Positions 44,122 through 54,610 of a DNA stretch of 64,000 nucleotides are shown one piece after another; the first letter of the stretch is position 1, and each line of letters starts with the position of its first letter. Origin of the DNA: Lindgomyces ingoldianus (Eukaryota > Ascomycota > Dothideomycetes > Pleosporales > Lindgomycetaceae); NCBI RefSeq assembly GCF_010093535.1, contig NW_022985162.1, positions 1,228,276 to 1,292,275 on the forward strand. The letters run 5' to 3'. The notes beneath the pieces are model-generated. The model was not told the DNA's origin. It saw only the letters and a list, made by a program, of their open reading frames with translations, and searched no databases. A program made the position numbers and the translations under genes.

Positions 44122-45504
44122 TCAGTTTCGATTGTCGTCGGAGCTTGTTCTTGTCAATTCTGGATTTCCTTCCATTTTTTCTCCATTCTTTGCATTGGTC
44201 CTTAAATTGGTTGCCCATGAGGGCTCGCCGTCGTCGTCAAATACCGCCCATTGGAAAAACGAACACCCATCCTGCTCAGGAATATAATTTGTATGACACA
44301 TCCACATGTACCTACCTCTGTTCTCTTTCTTCCGCGTCACACATCTCAGTACAGTGGGTACTCCGCATTTACACTTCGGCGTGTAGTTTGGGTGGAGATT
44401 TTGTTTGTAGCACCGATAAGTGATGTTCAGTCTTTTGTTCTTCGCCAGAGGATGTGGATCTATCGCCTGAGCTGGAGCTATTGAATGCTTCCACTCCTCC
44501 TGCATCTCTGCGTGCATGATAAGCAGTGAGTTGTGCGGGAGATGAATCGATATCTGCCCTTGGGCATCGGCGAGAGAACTATCATCTTTGCGGAGATCAC
44601 TGTCTTCAACATGAATCTTGCGTACTCGAAACTCACGAGCTACGCCTAGACTCAAACTGCCGATGACTGCGCGGGGACCGAGATAGGTAAGCTGGTCAGA
44701 GTGGTAGCCTACGCACTCCTTCGGTCCATCATAGCAGTTCACAAAAGCGGTGTTGGGTTTCCAGACATTTGGTGATTGGTACTTGAGTTTCTTCCCATCT
44801 GGATAAAAGTCCCGGATCCTACGCTGGATCTCACTATTCACGGCCTCTTCGACGGACTTTGAAGCCTTTCGCATTTCAGGGAGGGTGCGGCGGACGTCAT
44901 CGACCTTTCGGCCGTCGTAGATGTACTCAGTCTTCTGCCTCTCTGCCTCGTCCCAACTGTCAACATAGAAACAGAATGTGTGGGGGCTTTTGACAACTCT
45001 ATCAAACAGCTTAAACTCCAGCTTGGAGTAGGTGGGAGATTCCTCGAGTAATTCCACCAGCAAGGCGTCGGCCTGTTCGGCGGGCAGGAAGTTGTGGATG
45101 ATCGAACATGGTGTGTGGGCCTCGATGTCCTCTGGTGTATACAGGAATAATGTTTTTCCTCTCTTTGTCAAAGGTCTCTTTGCGAGGCCGGTCCTCTGGG
45201 GCAGGGTGATGCAGAAGGATGCGAGCGAAGACTGGTAACCAACTCGGGGGGTGGCAGGCCTTTTTCTCGGGGAAGTAGTGTAGGAATGGTTCAGTGCTTG
45301 GGAAGCATTCTCGACTGACCCTTGCGAGGCTAGCAGAACTTCAAGCAATGTCTCGTCGTCAAGAGTCGGGTGAAGCGATGCTAGCAGCGCTAACTTGAAG
45401 TCGGTAGATTCCTCCTCTATGGCGGTTTTAGCTGCGATACGTGCGCCTGGCTCTGCTTGCAAGCCGGAATGCGGTCGTCGCTTCCGTGATATGAAGATGT
45501 CCAT
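44122..45504 (-). CDS. AlkB-family 2-oxoglutarate/Fe(II) dioxygenase with CUE and GRF domains
   Basis: The single-exon frame encodes 460 aa from ATG 45504; the upstream extension has only a GTG. A CUE-like ubiquitin-binding helix bundle (about 35-72, F-K-L-A-L-L-A-S-L-H-P then E-T-L-L-E-V-L-L) precedes the dioxygenase core (about 120-370). The iron ligands are H268 and D270 in Y-H-S-D and H340 in W-K-H-S-I-A-P. The 2-oxoglutarate-binding arginines are R358 and R364 in N-K-R-L-N-I-T-Y-R. A C-terminal GRF zinc finger has C378, C380, C403 and C414. AlkB enzymes remove alkyl groups from DNA or RNA bases by oxidation. The GRF finger usually binds single-stranded nucleic acid, and CUE suggests recruitment by ubiquitin. 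A nuclear DNA-repair role is the best inference. The gene is divergent from PEX7 with 274 bp between start codons. Confidence 0.92.
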   Translation of the reverse strand: MDIFISRKRRPHSGLQAEPGARIAAKTAIEEESTDFKLALLASLHPTLDDETLLEVLLASQGSVENASQALNHSYTTSPRKRPATPRVGYQSSLASFCITLPQRTGLAKRPLTKRGKTLFLYTPEDIEAHTPCSIIHNFLPAEQADALLVELLEESPTYSKLEFKLFDRVVKSPHTFCFYVDSWDEAERQKTEYIYDGRKVDDVRRTLPEMRKASKSVEEAVNSEIQRRIRDFYPDGKKLKYQSPNVWKPNTAFVNCYDGPKECVGYHSDQLTYLGPRAVIGSLSLGVAREFRVRKIHVEDSDLRKDDSSLADAQGQISIHLPHNSLLIMHAEMQEEWKHSIAPAQAIDPHPLAKNKRLNITYRCYKQNLHPNYTPKCKCGVPTVLRCVTRKKENRGRYMWMCHTNYIPEQDGCSFFQWAVFDDDGEPSWATNLRTNAKNGEKMEGNPELTRTSSDDNRN

Positions 45505-45778
45505 TTCTAGGATGGCCTCTAGAGGATATAGTGAGGGACACGCCTGATGACGGCTGAAGCTGGAGACGCGGGATCGCCTTATCACGTGTCTCTCGGCAGC
45601 TTCCCCGCTAAGGCGGAAAGAGGCTCGGATGAAGCTTCAGGTCCTGACGCCAGCCTTTCGATGAGAAAGACATCTGCGACTCGTCAAAAAAAAAAAAGAC
45701 CAACAAACCCCTGCCAATGATGAGGTCCGCCAGAAGCACCCATTTTGACATCGACTCTGGATTGTAGCGGCTGGCACC
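45505..45778. promoter_or_regulatory. Shared divergent promoter, AlkB homologue / PEX7
   Basis: The 274-bp spacer contains the E-box-like TCACGTGT near 45584 and a run of twelve A at about 45689-45700, a typical nucleosome-disfavouring poly(dA:dT) tract. Both genes must be driven from here. Confidence 0.55.
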
Positions 45779-46846
45779 ATGCTCGAATACCGCACGCAGG
45801 GCTACAATGGCTACAGCGTCAAGTACTCTCCCTTCTTCGACTCGCGCCTCGCAGTGGCCGCATCTGCCAACTTTGGTCTTGTGGGCAACGGTCGCGTCTA
45901 CATTCTTGGACTGACGCCGAACGGCATCGTGGCCGAGAAGTGGTTCGACACGCAAGACTCGCTCTTTGACACGACTTGGTCCGAGGCGCATGAGAATCAG
46001 CTGCTGGCGGCCAGCGGCGACGGGTCAGTCAAGCTGTTCGACATCACGCTCTCGCAGTTCCCCATCCAGTCGTGGGAGGAGCACGCACGCGAAGTGTTTG
46101 CTGTGCACTGGAACCTGGTGGCCAAGGACTCGTTCCTGTCCAGCAGCTGGGACGGCACCGTCAAGATCTGGAATCCCAATGCTAGCCAGAGCCTCATCAC
46201 GTTGCCAACGCACTCGTGCACCTACTCGGCCGCCTTCAGTCCGCACAGCCCGAGCATCCTCAGCAGCGTGAGCTCTGACTCCCACCTTCGCATCTTCGAC
46301 CTCCGGACTCCCGCCTCGGCCTGTAACCACCTCACCCTCAACATCCCCATCCACACTCCACCGAAGCCGCGCATGGGAGCCGCCGCCCCCGTGGGTGTGC
46401 CACCGTCCGAGGCCCTCACCCACGACTGGAACAAGTATCGGGACACGATCGTTGCGACTGCCGGTGTCGACCGCCTGATCCGCACCTTTGACATCCGCGC
46501 CCCCGCCGCCGGACCCGTCGCTGTCCTGCCCGGCCATGAGTACGCCGTGCGGCGGGTGACCTGGTCGCCGCACCTCTCCGACGTCCTGCTTAGTGCCAGC
46601 TACGACATGACGTGCCGCGTGTGGACTGACGGGAGTGCCATGGGCGCAGGCACAATCAAGCAAGAGAACATGCTACAGCAGGATCCCATGGTGCTTGGCG
46701 GCGGGAGGGAAATGGGAAAGATGGTGCGGCACACCGAGTTCGCGACTGGTGTTGACTGGTGTCTCTTTGGTGCCGAGGGGTGGTGTGCCAGCACGGGCTG
46801 GGACGAGAGGGTCATGGTGTGGGACTGCAGGGCTATCATGCATTGA
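45779..46846 (+). CDS. PEX7: Peroxin-7, PTS2 import receptor
   Basis: The single-exon frame encodes 355 aa from ATG 45779. The N-terminus M-L-E-Y-R-T-Q-G-Y-N-G-Y-S-V-K-Y-S-P-F-F is characteristic of PEX7. WD40 repeats cover the protein, with clear units ending G-D-G-S-V-K-L-F-D, W-D-G-T-V-K-I-W-N, S-H-L-R-I-F-D, D-R-L-I-R-T-F-D, M-T-C-R-V-W and a last blade W-D-E-R-V-M-V-W-D. An internal Pro/Ala-rich insertion (about 195-215) lies between repeats and is common in fungal forms. PEX7 binds the N-terminal PTS2 signal of a small set of matrix proteins in the cytosol. With a PEX20-type co-receptor it delivers them to the peroxisomal docking complex. The alcohol oxidase in the same window ends in a PTS1 and would instead use PEX5. 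Confidence 0.95.
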   Translation: MLEYRTQGYNGYSVKYSPFFDSRLAVAASANFGLVGNGRVYILGLTPNGIVAEKWFDTQDSLFDTTWSEAHENQLLAASGDGSVKLFDITLSQFPIQSWEEHAREVFAVHWNLVAKDSFLSSSWDGTVKIWNPNASQSLITLPTHSCTYSAAFSPHSPSILSSVSSDSHLRIFDLRTPASACNHLTLNIPIHTPPKPRMGAAAPVGVPPSEALTHDWNKYRDTIVATAGVDRLIRTFDIRAPAAGPVAVLPGHEYAVRRVTWSPHLSDVLLSASYDMTCRVWTDGSAMGAGTIKQENMLQQDPMVLGGGREMGKMVRHTEFATGVDWCLFGAEGWCASTGWDERVMVWDCRAIMH

Positions 46847-47235
46847 CGCGGGGAGATGATTTTGGGCAAACCTTTCTCGCATGTAACGGAGTCTGAGGTA
46901 TCACGAATTGATGAAAAGTAGTTGGTTTCCATCTACATTATGCTGCATGGGAAAGAAGAAAGTGCTGATTAGACTGCCATCGTAAACAGGAAATACCACC
47001 TCTTGTCATCTAACAAGGAGCATTATAAGGGTTATTTAGAGCAAAACATTTCATCATAACGTCCTCCCTAACCCCAGCAAGATGTTGAACAGATAGCCTC
47101 TCCCCTATTCACGTTCCACGTTAGGCGAGAAGATACTGCAGAACTTCGTGGGTATCGAAACATGCAACAGGCTTCCGGCTACTAATCCCGACGTCTACCC
47201 CTACGTCGACCCCATCTCCGCACTCACTAGACCCC
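46847..47235. other. PEX7 3' region
   Basis: About 0.39 kb of ordinary composition follows the PEX7 stop. No gene, RNA or repeat was recognised. Confidence 0.4.
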
Positions 47236-47810
47236 TCACATGATCATAACGTCTAATCCACACCTCTCATAAGCCTTCCTGATAAATTCCATGCTCGCCG
47301 TAAAAGCCTCCATCCTCTCATTTTCCAGTATGGACTTTGGCATCGGCAAGACATTAGCTCCACTCTATATTGTCCATTTATCCCAATTCACGTTCAATAC
47401 ACCCATGAAAGGCCTTCTCGATAACCTTTGCATCAACTCTTCTCTCGCACTTTCTCTCCCCTTCCTCACTTCACTCTCCAGCAAATGCCTCCAGCCCCTC
47501 CATCTCCGTCTCCCTCCTCACTCTCTCTACAAACATCAATTGCTCATGGACCAAGATGTCGATCTCCAGTACAATAAAAAGCATGTCTTGAGGCAGGCGG
47601 GCTTTGTCAGCGACGATGGGGTTCAACCGCGGATTCGCCACTTCTTCCAGCCGGATTGCGTCCGGGTAGTATACAGAGAACATGGGGAGGAGGAAAGACA
47701 TTAGATTGTGCATTGGGAAGTTCGGTGGCATGGACTTCTCTTGGGGCTTCGTGCGAAGGTCAATGGGGGGGCACAGAATGCGACAAAGGCCTTTACCTCG
47801 ATCTTCCTTT
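47236..47810 (-). pseudogene. Truncated alpha/beta-hydrolase (esterase/lipase-like) relic
   Basis: A minus-strand frame at 47471-47800 contains C-P-P-I-D-L-R-T-K-P and V-A-N-P-R-L-N-P-I-V-A-D-K-A-R-L-P, followed by M-L-F-I-V and D-I-L-V-H-E-Q-L-M-F-V-E-R-V-R. This is the C-terminal half of hormone-sensitive-lipase-type alpha/beta hydrolases, with the catalytic-acid loop. The frame then hits a TGA. A continuation in the same frame (K-V-I-E-K-A-F-H-G) contains the expected His region, and the tail (S-M-E-F-I-R-K-A-Y-E-R) is in another frame, ending near 47236. The N-terminal half with HGGG and G-D-S-A-G is absent upstream, where a stop intervenes. Loss of the catalytic serine region plus the broken tail indicate a dead fragment. 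A missed intron could explain the tail but not the missing half. Confidence 0.65.
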
Positions 47811-48467
47811 TATATTCGTCCTCTTATCGCTTCTTATTGAGGGTGCGCAGCTCAGTGGTGGATTACGTTAACATGGCTGAGGTTGTGACAGGAGCAGGAG
47901 CCTTGGCAAGGGCCGCGACTGACGTCATCTTGCATCCAAGACTCCAGAAATGTTCGCCCAGCCATCTTCTCCACCACATCCACCGTCGACCGACGCTACG
48001 GTGTGACCGATTCTCCTCCCCATCAATCCGGCTACTCTGCTCATCTATCTCCTGGGATTGTACGCCCTCCCCGTGGTTCTACGCATTCATATCGCGAATA
48101 TCGAATAAGCTCTGGGAGTCGAAGCGGTCACCCCGGGATTGAGTATCACGAGAAGCCGGGGAGCAGTCGGAGGAGTGTAGATGGAGTAAGAGAAGCTATA
48201 TGGAGTGAAGGGGGTTTTACTGATGAAAGGAGAAGTGTTAGTAGGGTCATATATCAAGGGTACGCACACGTTCAGCTACTAGGATTTTGTTCATTCAGCA
48301 TGGATTAAGAACTCTTCTGTTAGTATGCTGTTCAAGCTTTCGTCCCTCTTGACCACCGCCAACGTCTATAGTGGGTATACCGTCCCATTAACGCACCTCT
48401 CTAAATCTAGGCGTACAAGCACGATATACAATACAATATGCTACATATACCCTCTCAATGATCGTAT
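47811..48467 (+). pseudogene. Possible frameshifted Ser/Pro/Arg-rich gene relic
   Basis: From ATG 47950 a short frame rich in Pro and Ser ends in TGA at 48004-48006. The frame two bases over continues with similar composition from 48003 to 48308. A GTGTG at the junction could be a 2-bp TG duplication of an original GTG. No domain is recognisable. This may be a broken gene, an exon pair or chance. The rest of the interval (48309-48467) is the 3' flank of AIM24 and holds nothing seen. Confidence 0.25.
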
Positions 48468-49788
48468 TCACGAATTATCAAACTCAGCTTTACCATTGCG
48501 GATAGTCGCATACTGAACTTTACTGCCGTCTGGTACTGGCTGGGAAGCTATTGCTTGCTGTGAGGATATGGAGCTAGACGAGATTTCCTTGATTTCCTCC
48601 TGGATTTTCCTGGAGACGGCATCCTGCACTGCGCCAGGAGGAGTCTCGGCGATCTCACTGACGTCTCTTAATGTCAAAACATCGCTAATACGTGATCCAC
48701 GTGATTGGAGCAACATTGTTGTGGGGCCCTCAAAGCGGAGAAACAGCTAAGATATGTGAGAAGTCTTGTCAAGCGATTTGTTTTGTTAGCTTACCCGATC
48801 ACCCCATATCGACCGTCTAGCCCAGATCTTCATCGTGTGAAATAGGGTTGCTAAGGTCGTCCATGTGGCTGTCTCACTCATGACTCTGAAAAACTTGACG
48901 CTCAGTAATAGCGAACGAAAACCAAAATCTGGTATCTGGAATCGAATGCTAGCAGATTTGAAGCGGAAGGGAGAGGGTGGGTTTGTAGCAGCCGTGTACG
49001 CGAGGACGTTGCTGCCGGCTAGTTAGCTCTAGATGGCCGAGTAGTGTATGAGGAAGGGTTAGATACCTGGGATGAGCGATGTAGCTTTCTCCTGCCTTCA
49101 ACTGGACCTGGTAGATCTGACCGCTACCCACAAGAGCCAATAAACCCCGGCCAGTGACATATGTGTTGCCCCAGTGTGCAACTCCAAGCTTGACATTGTA
49201 TCGTGGGGCCAAAGAGAGGGCCTGGCCGGTCCAAGCTAGGAGGGCCTGGCGTTGGGCGATGAGCCAATCATTTCTGCCATCGAGGGTGACGGTAACAATG
49301 GACGCAATGGGCGATTTCGTGGATACGAGGGCGGTGATGGGGCTTGTCGAGGAGACCTTCTGGTAGAGGAACGGGATGCCGAATGGGGCGCGACGGATCG
49401 GGCCGAGGAACGAGAGCGTGGAAAGAGTCTGCGCGTGTCAATTCCCGAGAGAGCCATCGAGACAGGAGCGACGCACATTTTCGGCTTTCCCACTCAGACC
49501 GACCAGGGTGCCGCGGCGGGTGTAGAGGTACTGTGAGGCATCAAGGGACACGGAGAGGAGTGAGAACGGGGAGCCGACCACCTCGAAGCGCGCGTCCGGC
49601 GACGACCCTGGGCTCTGGGTCGGGCTGTCCGCTGTATTGATGTGTGCTGGCCCTGGAACCTGGGTAGAGAACGCTTTGGAAAGCGCCGCGGCCGTGATGT
49701 TGATGCATCGGCCTGCCGCGAGCGGTGACGTGGGAGCGCGACGGGCGAAGCGTGTCAATAGTAGTGGCGATGCGGTTGGACGAGGCAT
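48468..49788 (-). CDS. AIM24: AIM24-family mitochondrial inner-membrane protein
   Basis: Four exons, 49477-49788, 49067-49428, 48795-49011 and 48468-48746, encode 389 aa. Introns are 48, 55 and 48 nt. The N-terminus ([17 protein letters not shown]) is a mitochondrial presequence with F-S-T-Q. The AIM24 fold begins [15 protein letters not shown] and continues with [13 protein letters not shown]. Later come [27 protein letters not shown] and [15 protein letters not shown]24 in yeast supports MICOS-dependent crista organisation and respiratory-chain integrity. Reading through intron 1 gives a false arginine-rich tail. The gene is divergent from ATM1, 218 bp away, so two mitochondrial inner-membrane genes share a promoter region. 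Confidence 0.93.
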
Positions 49789-50006
49789 GGTGGCGTCAAT
49801 TGACAGCTCTGAGCTTCAGCAGCATCGACAGCGGAGCATGTGACAAGGGTGTCTAGATGGGTGAATGTGACGGGAGGCAGAGCAGTGAGGATGGAGTTTG
49901 ACATATCAGCGTTGCAGGGCTGCAAACACAGCAAACATGACAAACACCACGGTGAGCCTGGAAATACCGCGTCTTCGTGGGGCTCGCAGTTTCCCAATCC
50001 CTCCCC
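49789..50006. promoter_or_regulatory. Shared divergent promoter, AIM24 / ATM1
   Basis: The 218 bp between start codons also contains ATG 49937 in a different frame. It opens a 61-codon ORF that overlaps the start of ATM1 and ends at TAG 50120-50122. If the transcript starts upstream of 49937, this overlapping upstream ORF would be scanned first. Alternatively that ATG marks a spliced alternative first exon, since GTGAGC follows closely. Confidence 0.45.
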
Positions 50007-52391
50007 ATGCTGGCCCTCCTCTTCGCTCGGCCAGGGTGCCTGCGGCCAACTCTCGGAACGCTACGATCCCACCCTCGACACTCACCTGCCACACGCGTCT
50101 TCGCGACCAGTCCACTGCATAGGAAACATGTACACGGCCATCGGCCGCACCCCGGCTCCCCGGCAACTGTGCAGCACACGAAAACGGCGAAGCCTTTACA
50201 ACCATCCGCACCGTTACTTGCGGAGCCCCTAGTGTCGAACAAAGAGCAGCGCAAGGCCGATTGGGCCATCATGAAGGAGATGTCCAGATACCTTTGGCCC
50301 AAGGACAATCTGGGCACAAGGCTCCGAGTTGGCCTCTCTGTTGGCTTGCTCGTCGGGGCCAAGCTTCTCAATGTCCAGGTACCCTTCTACTTCAAGACCA
50401 TTGTCGATTCAATGAATATTGACTTCCTGGTCGTGGGCGGGACGGCATGGACAGTGGCTGGTTCCATGATAGTGTGCTGTAAGCAGTCTTGGACCTCAAA
50501 CGCCGTCATAGGTCATGACTAAATGAGCAGACGGGGCAACCCGCGTAGGAGCTACGTTGTTCCAGGAGCTTCGTAATGCCGTCTTCGCCAGCGTTGCCCA
50601 GAAGGCCATTCGGAGAGTGGCTTGCAGTGTCTATGAGCATCTGCTAAAGCTCGATCTCAGCTTCCATCTAGCGCGGCACACTGGTGGCTTGACCAGAGCC
50701 ATAGACCGAGGCACCAAAGGTATCTCATTCCTACTGACCTCCATGGTGTTCCACGTACTCCCGACTGCACTGGAGATCTTTCTCGTCTGTGGCATCCTGG
50801 TAAACCTCCTCGGGGCTCCCTTCTACTAGTTTCACTCTAACCTGTATAGACTTATCAATATGGAGCGAAATTTGCCCTCGTCACCGGCGTGACTATGGCC
50901 GCCTACACTGCTTTCACAATCTTAACAACCTCATGGCGAACTAAGTTTCGAAAGCAGGCGAACGCTGCCGACAACAAAGCAGCTACTGTTGCAGTTGATT
51001 CTTTGATTAACTACGAAGCTGTCAAGGTATGGTGATGATCCTCTAGTGATTGCAAGGTGAATTTACTCAATCCTGTGTGTAGTATTTCAATAATGAGAAG
51101 TACGAAGTTGGGCGATACGACAAAGCCTTGCAAGCCTACGAGAAGGCGTCCATCAAAGTAGCTACTTCTCTCGCGTTTCTCAATTCTGGCCAGAATATCA
51201 TATTCTCCAGCGCGTTGACAGCAATGATGTATTTTGCAGCTAGTGGGGTTGCTACTGGACAATTGACCGTTGGAGATCTCGTCATGGTCAACCAGCTTGT
51301 CTTTCAGCTCTCCGTCCCGCTGAATTTCCTCGGTTCCGTATATCGTGAGCTCCGCCAAAGCTTACTGGATATGGAGACCCTGTTTAACCTACAGAAGGTC
51401 AACATTTCCGTGATGGATAAGAAAGATGCCAAGCCCCTGGTTCTCACTGCTGGAGATATTCAGTTCGAGAATGTCACATTCGGTTACAGACCGGACCGAC
51501 CAATTCTCAAGAATCTTACACTTACCATTCCTGCCGGCAAGAAAATTGCTGTGGTTGGTCCCAGTGGGTGCGGAAAATCTACCATTCTCCGTCTCCTGTT
51601 TCGTTTCTACGATGTGCAAGAGGGCCGCATCCTGATTGATGGCCAGGATATTCGGGACGTCAGCCTAGAAAGCTTGCGAAAAGCAATTGGAGTTGTACCC
51701 CAAGACACGCCCCTTTTCAACGACACCATTGAGCATAATATCCGCTATGGAAATCTAGAAGCGTCCCGAGAAAAGGTTATCGAGGCAGCCAAGAAAGCGC
51801 GTGTACACGATACTATTCAAAACTTCCCAGACGGATATAGAACCATGGTAGGAGAGCGTGGAATGATGATATCTGGTAGATCAGACCCGACACTTGCAGG
51901 TTCCTTGTCATGTACTGACAATTATTAGGAGGAGAAAAACAGCGCCTTGCTGTTTCCCGCTTAATTCTAAAAGATCCTCCCTTGCTGTTCTTTGACGAAG
52001 CAGTGCGTCCTCTACTTTACCCTCTCAATGTAATCTGCTAATTGAGACTATAGACATCGGCATTGGATACGCATACCGAGCAAGCCCTGTTGTCACACAT
52101 CAATAGTATCTTGAAGGAGAAAAGCAGAACCTCAGTCTTCATCGCCCACCGTCTACGGACAATATACGATTGTGATCTCATTATTGTCCTCCGGGCTGGC
52201 CAAGTTGCAGAGAGTGGAACGCACCAGCAATTGATCGATCGTGCTGGGCTCTATTCGGAACTATGGAGCGGTATGTCATTCCCTACATGCGCCAGTATTT
52301 AGAACCCAAGACTCATTTTTGGACAGCCCAAGAGACGCTATTTGCGGATAAGGATGAAGAGTCGAAATACTCAGGTGAAAGCTCAAGGTAG
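50007..52391 (+). CDS. ATM1: Mitochondrial ABC exporter ATM1 (ABCB7 type)
   Basis: Seven exons, 50007-50478, 50531-50799, 50850-51026, 51083-51875, 51929-52002, 52054-52270 and 52327-52391, encode 688 aa. The six introns are 50-56 nt. A basic N-terminus lacking acids for about 60 residues is the presequence. The membrane domain follows, with the ATM1-type stretch [19 protein letters not shown] and the substrate-linked loop [11 protein letters not shown]. The nucleotide-binding domain has Walker [10 protein letters not shown], signature S-G-G-E-K-Q-R (rebuilt only after splicing intron 4), Walker B L-L-F-F-D-E-A-T-S-A-L-D (split by intron 5) and the H-loop I-A-H-R-L. ATM1 is a half-transporter dimer of the inner membrane. 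It exports a glutathione-linked sulfur species needed for cytosolic and nuclear iron-sulfur protein assembly. The start is the first in-frame ATG. Confidence 0.95.
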
Positions 52392-53360
52392 CCAAAGAAG
52401 CAAGACGCCTTATAACAATTCCGTGCCTTCGGTGTACTAGCTCGCCTCTTGAAAAGATACCATCCTCTTGATTAATTTTACAAGTGGCCTCTACTGCAGT
52501 TCACACCTCTGGTACTCTCCTGTCGTGAACCTTGACGCCCAGCAGCGTGGTTTGACTACGCAAGTACGAATTCTCCTTTTCAAGCATCTGCGTCTCCTTA
52601 CCGAGATTGAGACTGCCTCTACTAGCCACCTCCTATGGTACTTATCGCAGCCCAGAAACTTCCCGCACCCTCTCGGCTAGTTCTACATCTAGTCTTGCCA
52701 GGTGGTAAGATCAGATTGCGCTATTTGCGAGTGCGCGCGAATGGGGACTATACAATTTTGAGAAAGCACAAGGTTAAGTTGAGCGTAGAATGTTCAGGGA
52801 GGTTCTCCAACGTGCCTGTTCTGTCGAGTTTTAAGTTGTCTGGACATTAGAATAACAACCTTATGATCCCGCTTGGGTGTGAAACCAGTGGATTTCATTG
52901 TACAATTTACCAACCCTTCAATCTAGATTCTAGCGTAAAATTAATGTGGGGAAGTATTTTGTCTTTAGGCGTTCAGTAGGAGTGCTCCCGCCGTAGTACC
53001 TACTTTGTTCTCCCAGTAGAGAAGTGGGACCTCCATATCGCCACCAAGTCCCGCTTTGGGTTCGTCAGTCTCTACTTAAAAATATTTCTTACTTGCAAGG
53101 ACACAAGTATGTGTGTAACTTAGTCACCTCCTCGGTCAGTTCTGTCACCACACACGGAGGTGCTACAGCTGTCCTTCCCAGTTATATCATAGAATTCGGA
53201 AGCTCCCCGTTATTCAGGACTATATAATAGAAGTCTGTTACGAGGGTCTAGTTGGGCCGACAGGGGAACAACGTGTTTAAAAGAGGACAGCAAGCACTAC
53301 TAGGTATATAAGACTGCTGCCTCTCTGTACTTTACAGAGGGTTGTAGCTATGACTTAGTT
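52392..53360. other. ATM1 3' flank up to the right repeat block
   Basis: The spacer has ordinary composition falling toward AT-rich at about 53270. Short frames (52468-52680, 53024-53227) show no domain. It contains the transition to the RIP-mutated block. Confidence 0.4.
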
Positions 53361-53361
53361 A

Positions 53362-53610
53362 ACGTACTCTATAGACAAGTTGCTTACACACCTAAGTTAC
53401 TTACTTTTACTAAGACTCTACTAAACTATTTTTTCTACATTAATGCATTTCTAACAACACTACTTAAACGTGCAAAAAAAAAATTTAGATATAGCTTACA
53501 CTTTAGGCTTTTAAATAAAATATAACACTTTTAAAGTAATATACTGCAGCTATGTATAAAGTTTTTTTAAAAATAATAAATAACTAATATACTATATAAT
53601 AACAAGCACT
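53362..53610 (+). mobile_element. Truncated, RIP-mutated Fot1/pogo-like left end
   Basis: The stretch begins ACGTACTCTATAGAC after a TA and aligns for about 200 bases with the left end at 53907. Both contain CACACCTAAGTT, ACTTACTTTTRCTAAGA and TAGATATAGCTTACACTT. Differences are mostly C-to-T or G-to-A, indicating heavier RIP in this copy. No matching right end was found, so it is a fragment. Confidence 0.7.
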
Positions 53611-53904
53611 GTCTCTACTACTGTATAGAGCTGGGGAAGCAAGGTAGAGTAGGTCGGCTCTATTTTAGCTAAACTAGGATAGGGAGTAAAGGAGGTAAAG
53701 GGTTTTTGTAAGAGAAAAGCTTACGCAGCGCTAAGGCGCTAGCGCGCTTACTTAACTTTTAGTAAGATTATATAACTAGTAGTAGAGCTTAACAAGCAGC
53801 ACTATTACATTACCCCCCTCTAAGGCAGGCTTGTCTTTAAGTTTGTAGTTATGTATAATAATAACATGTATAGCGCGTTCTTTAGCCTTTATTATAGTCC
53901 CCTC
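53611..53904. repeat. AT-rich spacer between transposon ends
   Basis: RIP-mutated sequence with a short palindromic GC patch (GCGCTAAGGCGCTAGCGCGC, about 53729-53748). No family was recognised. Confidence 0.4.
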
Positions 53905-54328
53905 TAACGTACTTCATGGGCGAGTTGCTCACACACCTAAGTTGCTTACTTTTGCTAAGACCCTACTACACTACTTTTTTTACACTAATGCATTCCTAAT
54001 AACACTACTTAGACGTGTTAAAGAAACATTAGATATAGCTTACACTTTAGGCTTTTAAATAAAATATAACACTTTTTAACTAACACACTGCAGCTATCTA
54101 TAAAGTTTTTTAAAAGATAATAAGTAACTAACACACTAAATAACTTTTTTAAGCTAATTATATAGCTAACTTATAAAAGCTAGATAATAATAAAAAGTAG
54201 GTAATTATTTAGCACATACTTAAGCTAGATGCGTAAGGATTTCCCCCTTAGCTAGCAGCTATAGCTAATATAGCTAATTCTTTACACACTAAGCATAATA
54301 TAAGCTATATTAGTATAAACTAGCTTAA

Positions 54329-54610
54329 TGTTGAATGGGCTCCGACAGCTAGCTGCTTATAGTATGAGCACTTAAGTAGCAAGAGTAAGAGTAGTGTACA
54401 GTGTGCACAGCGTACAAGGTAGGTAAGGTAAGAGCAACATGTTTCTAGTTTTATTACTCTTGTCTTTCCTCTATACAGAGGAAAAAGAGGATATCTAGAT
54501 GTTTGCGCACAGAGGTTTGCGCACAAGCATTATGTGACATAGATACGTGATCCTACTTGTGCGCAATTGCTTGTATCTAGACTGTGACGCTGCTGCTGCG
54601 TACAGACACT
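54329..54610 (-). repeat. LTR of the copia-type element (3' LTR in coding sense)
   Basis: 282 bp, TG...CA ends, next to the CTTAA duplication at 54324-54328. It is less AT-rich than the element interior and contains repeated GCGCAC words and the motif CATAGATACGTGATCC. Confidence 0.9.

Noticed and set aside
54320..54526. Cys-rich 68-codon frame, with a near-identical frame at 60428-60640
   Set aside because: Both copies lie in the LTRs of the copia-type element. The similarity reflects the direct repeat, not a gene family.
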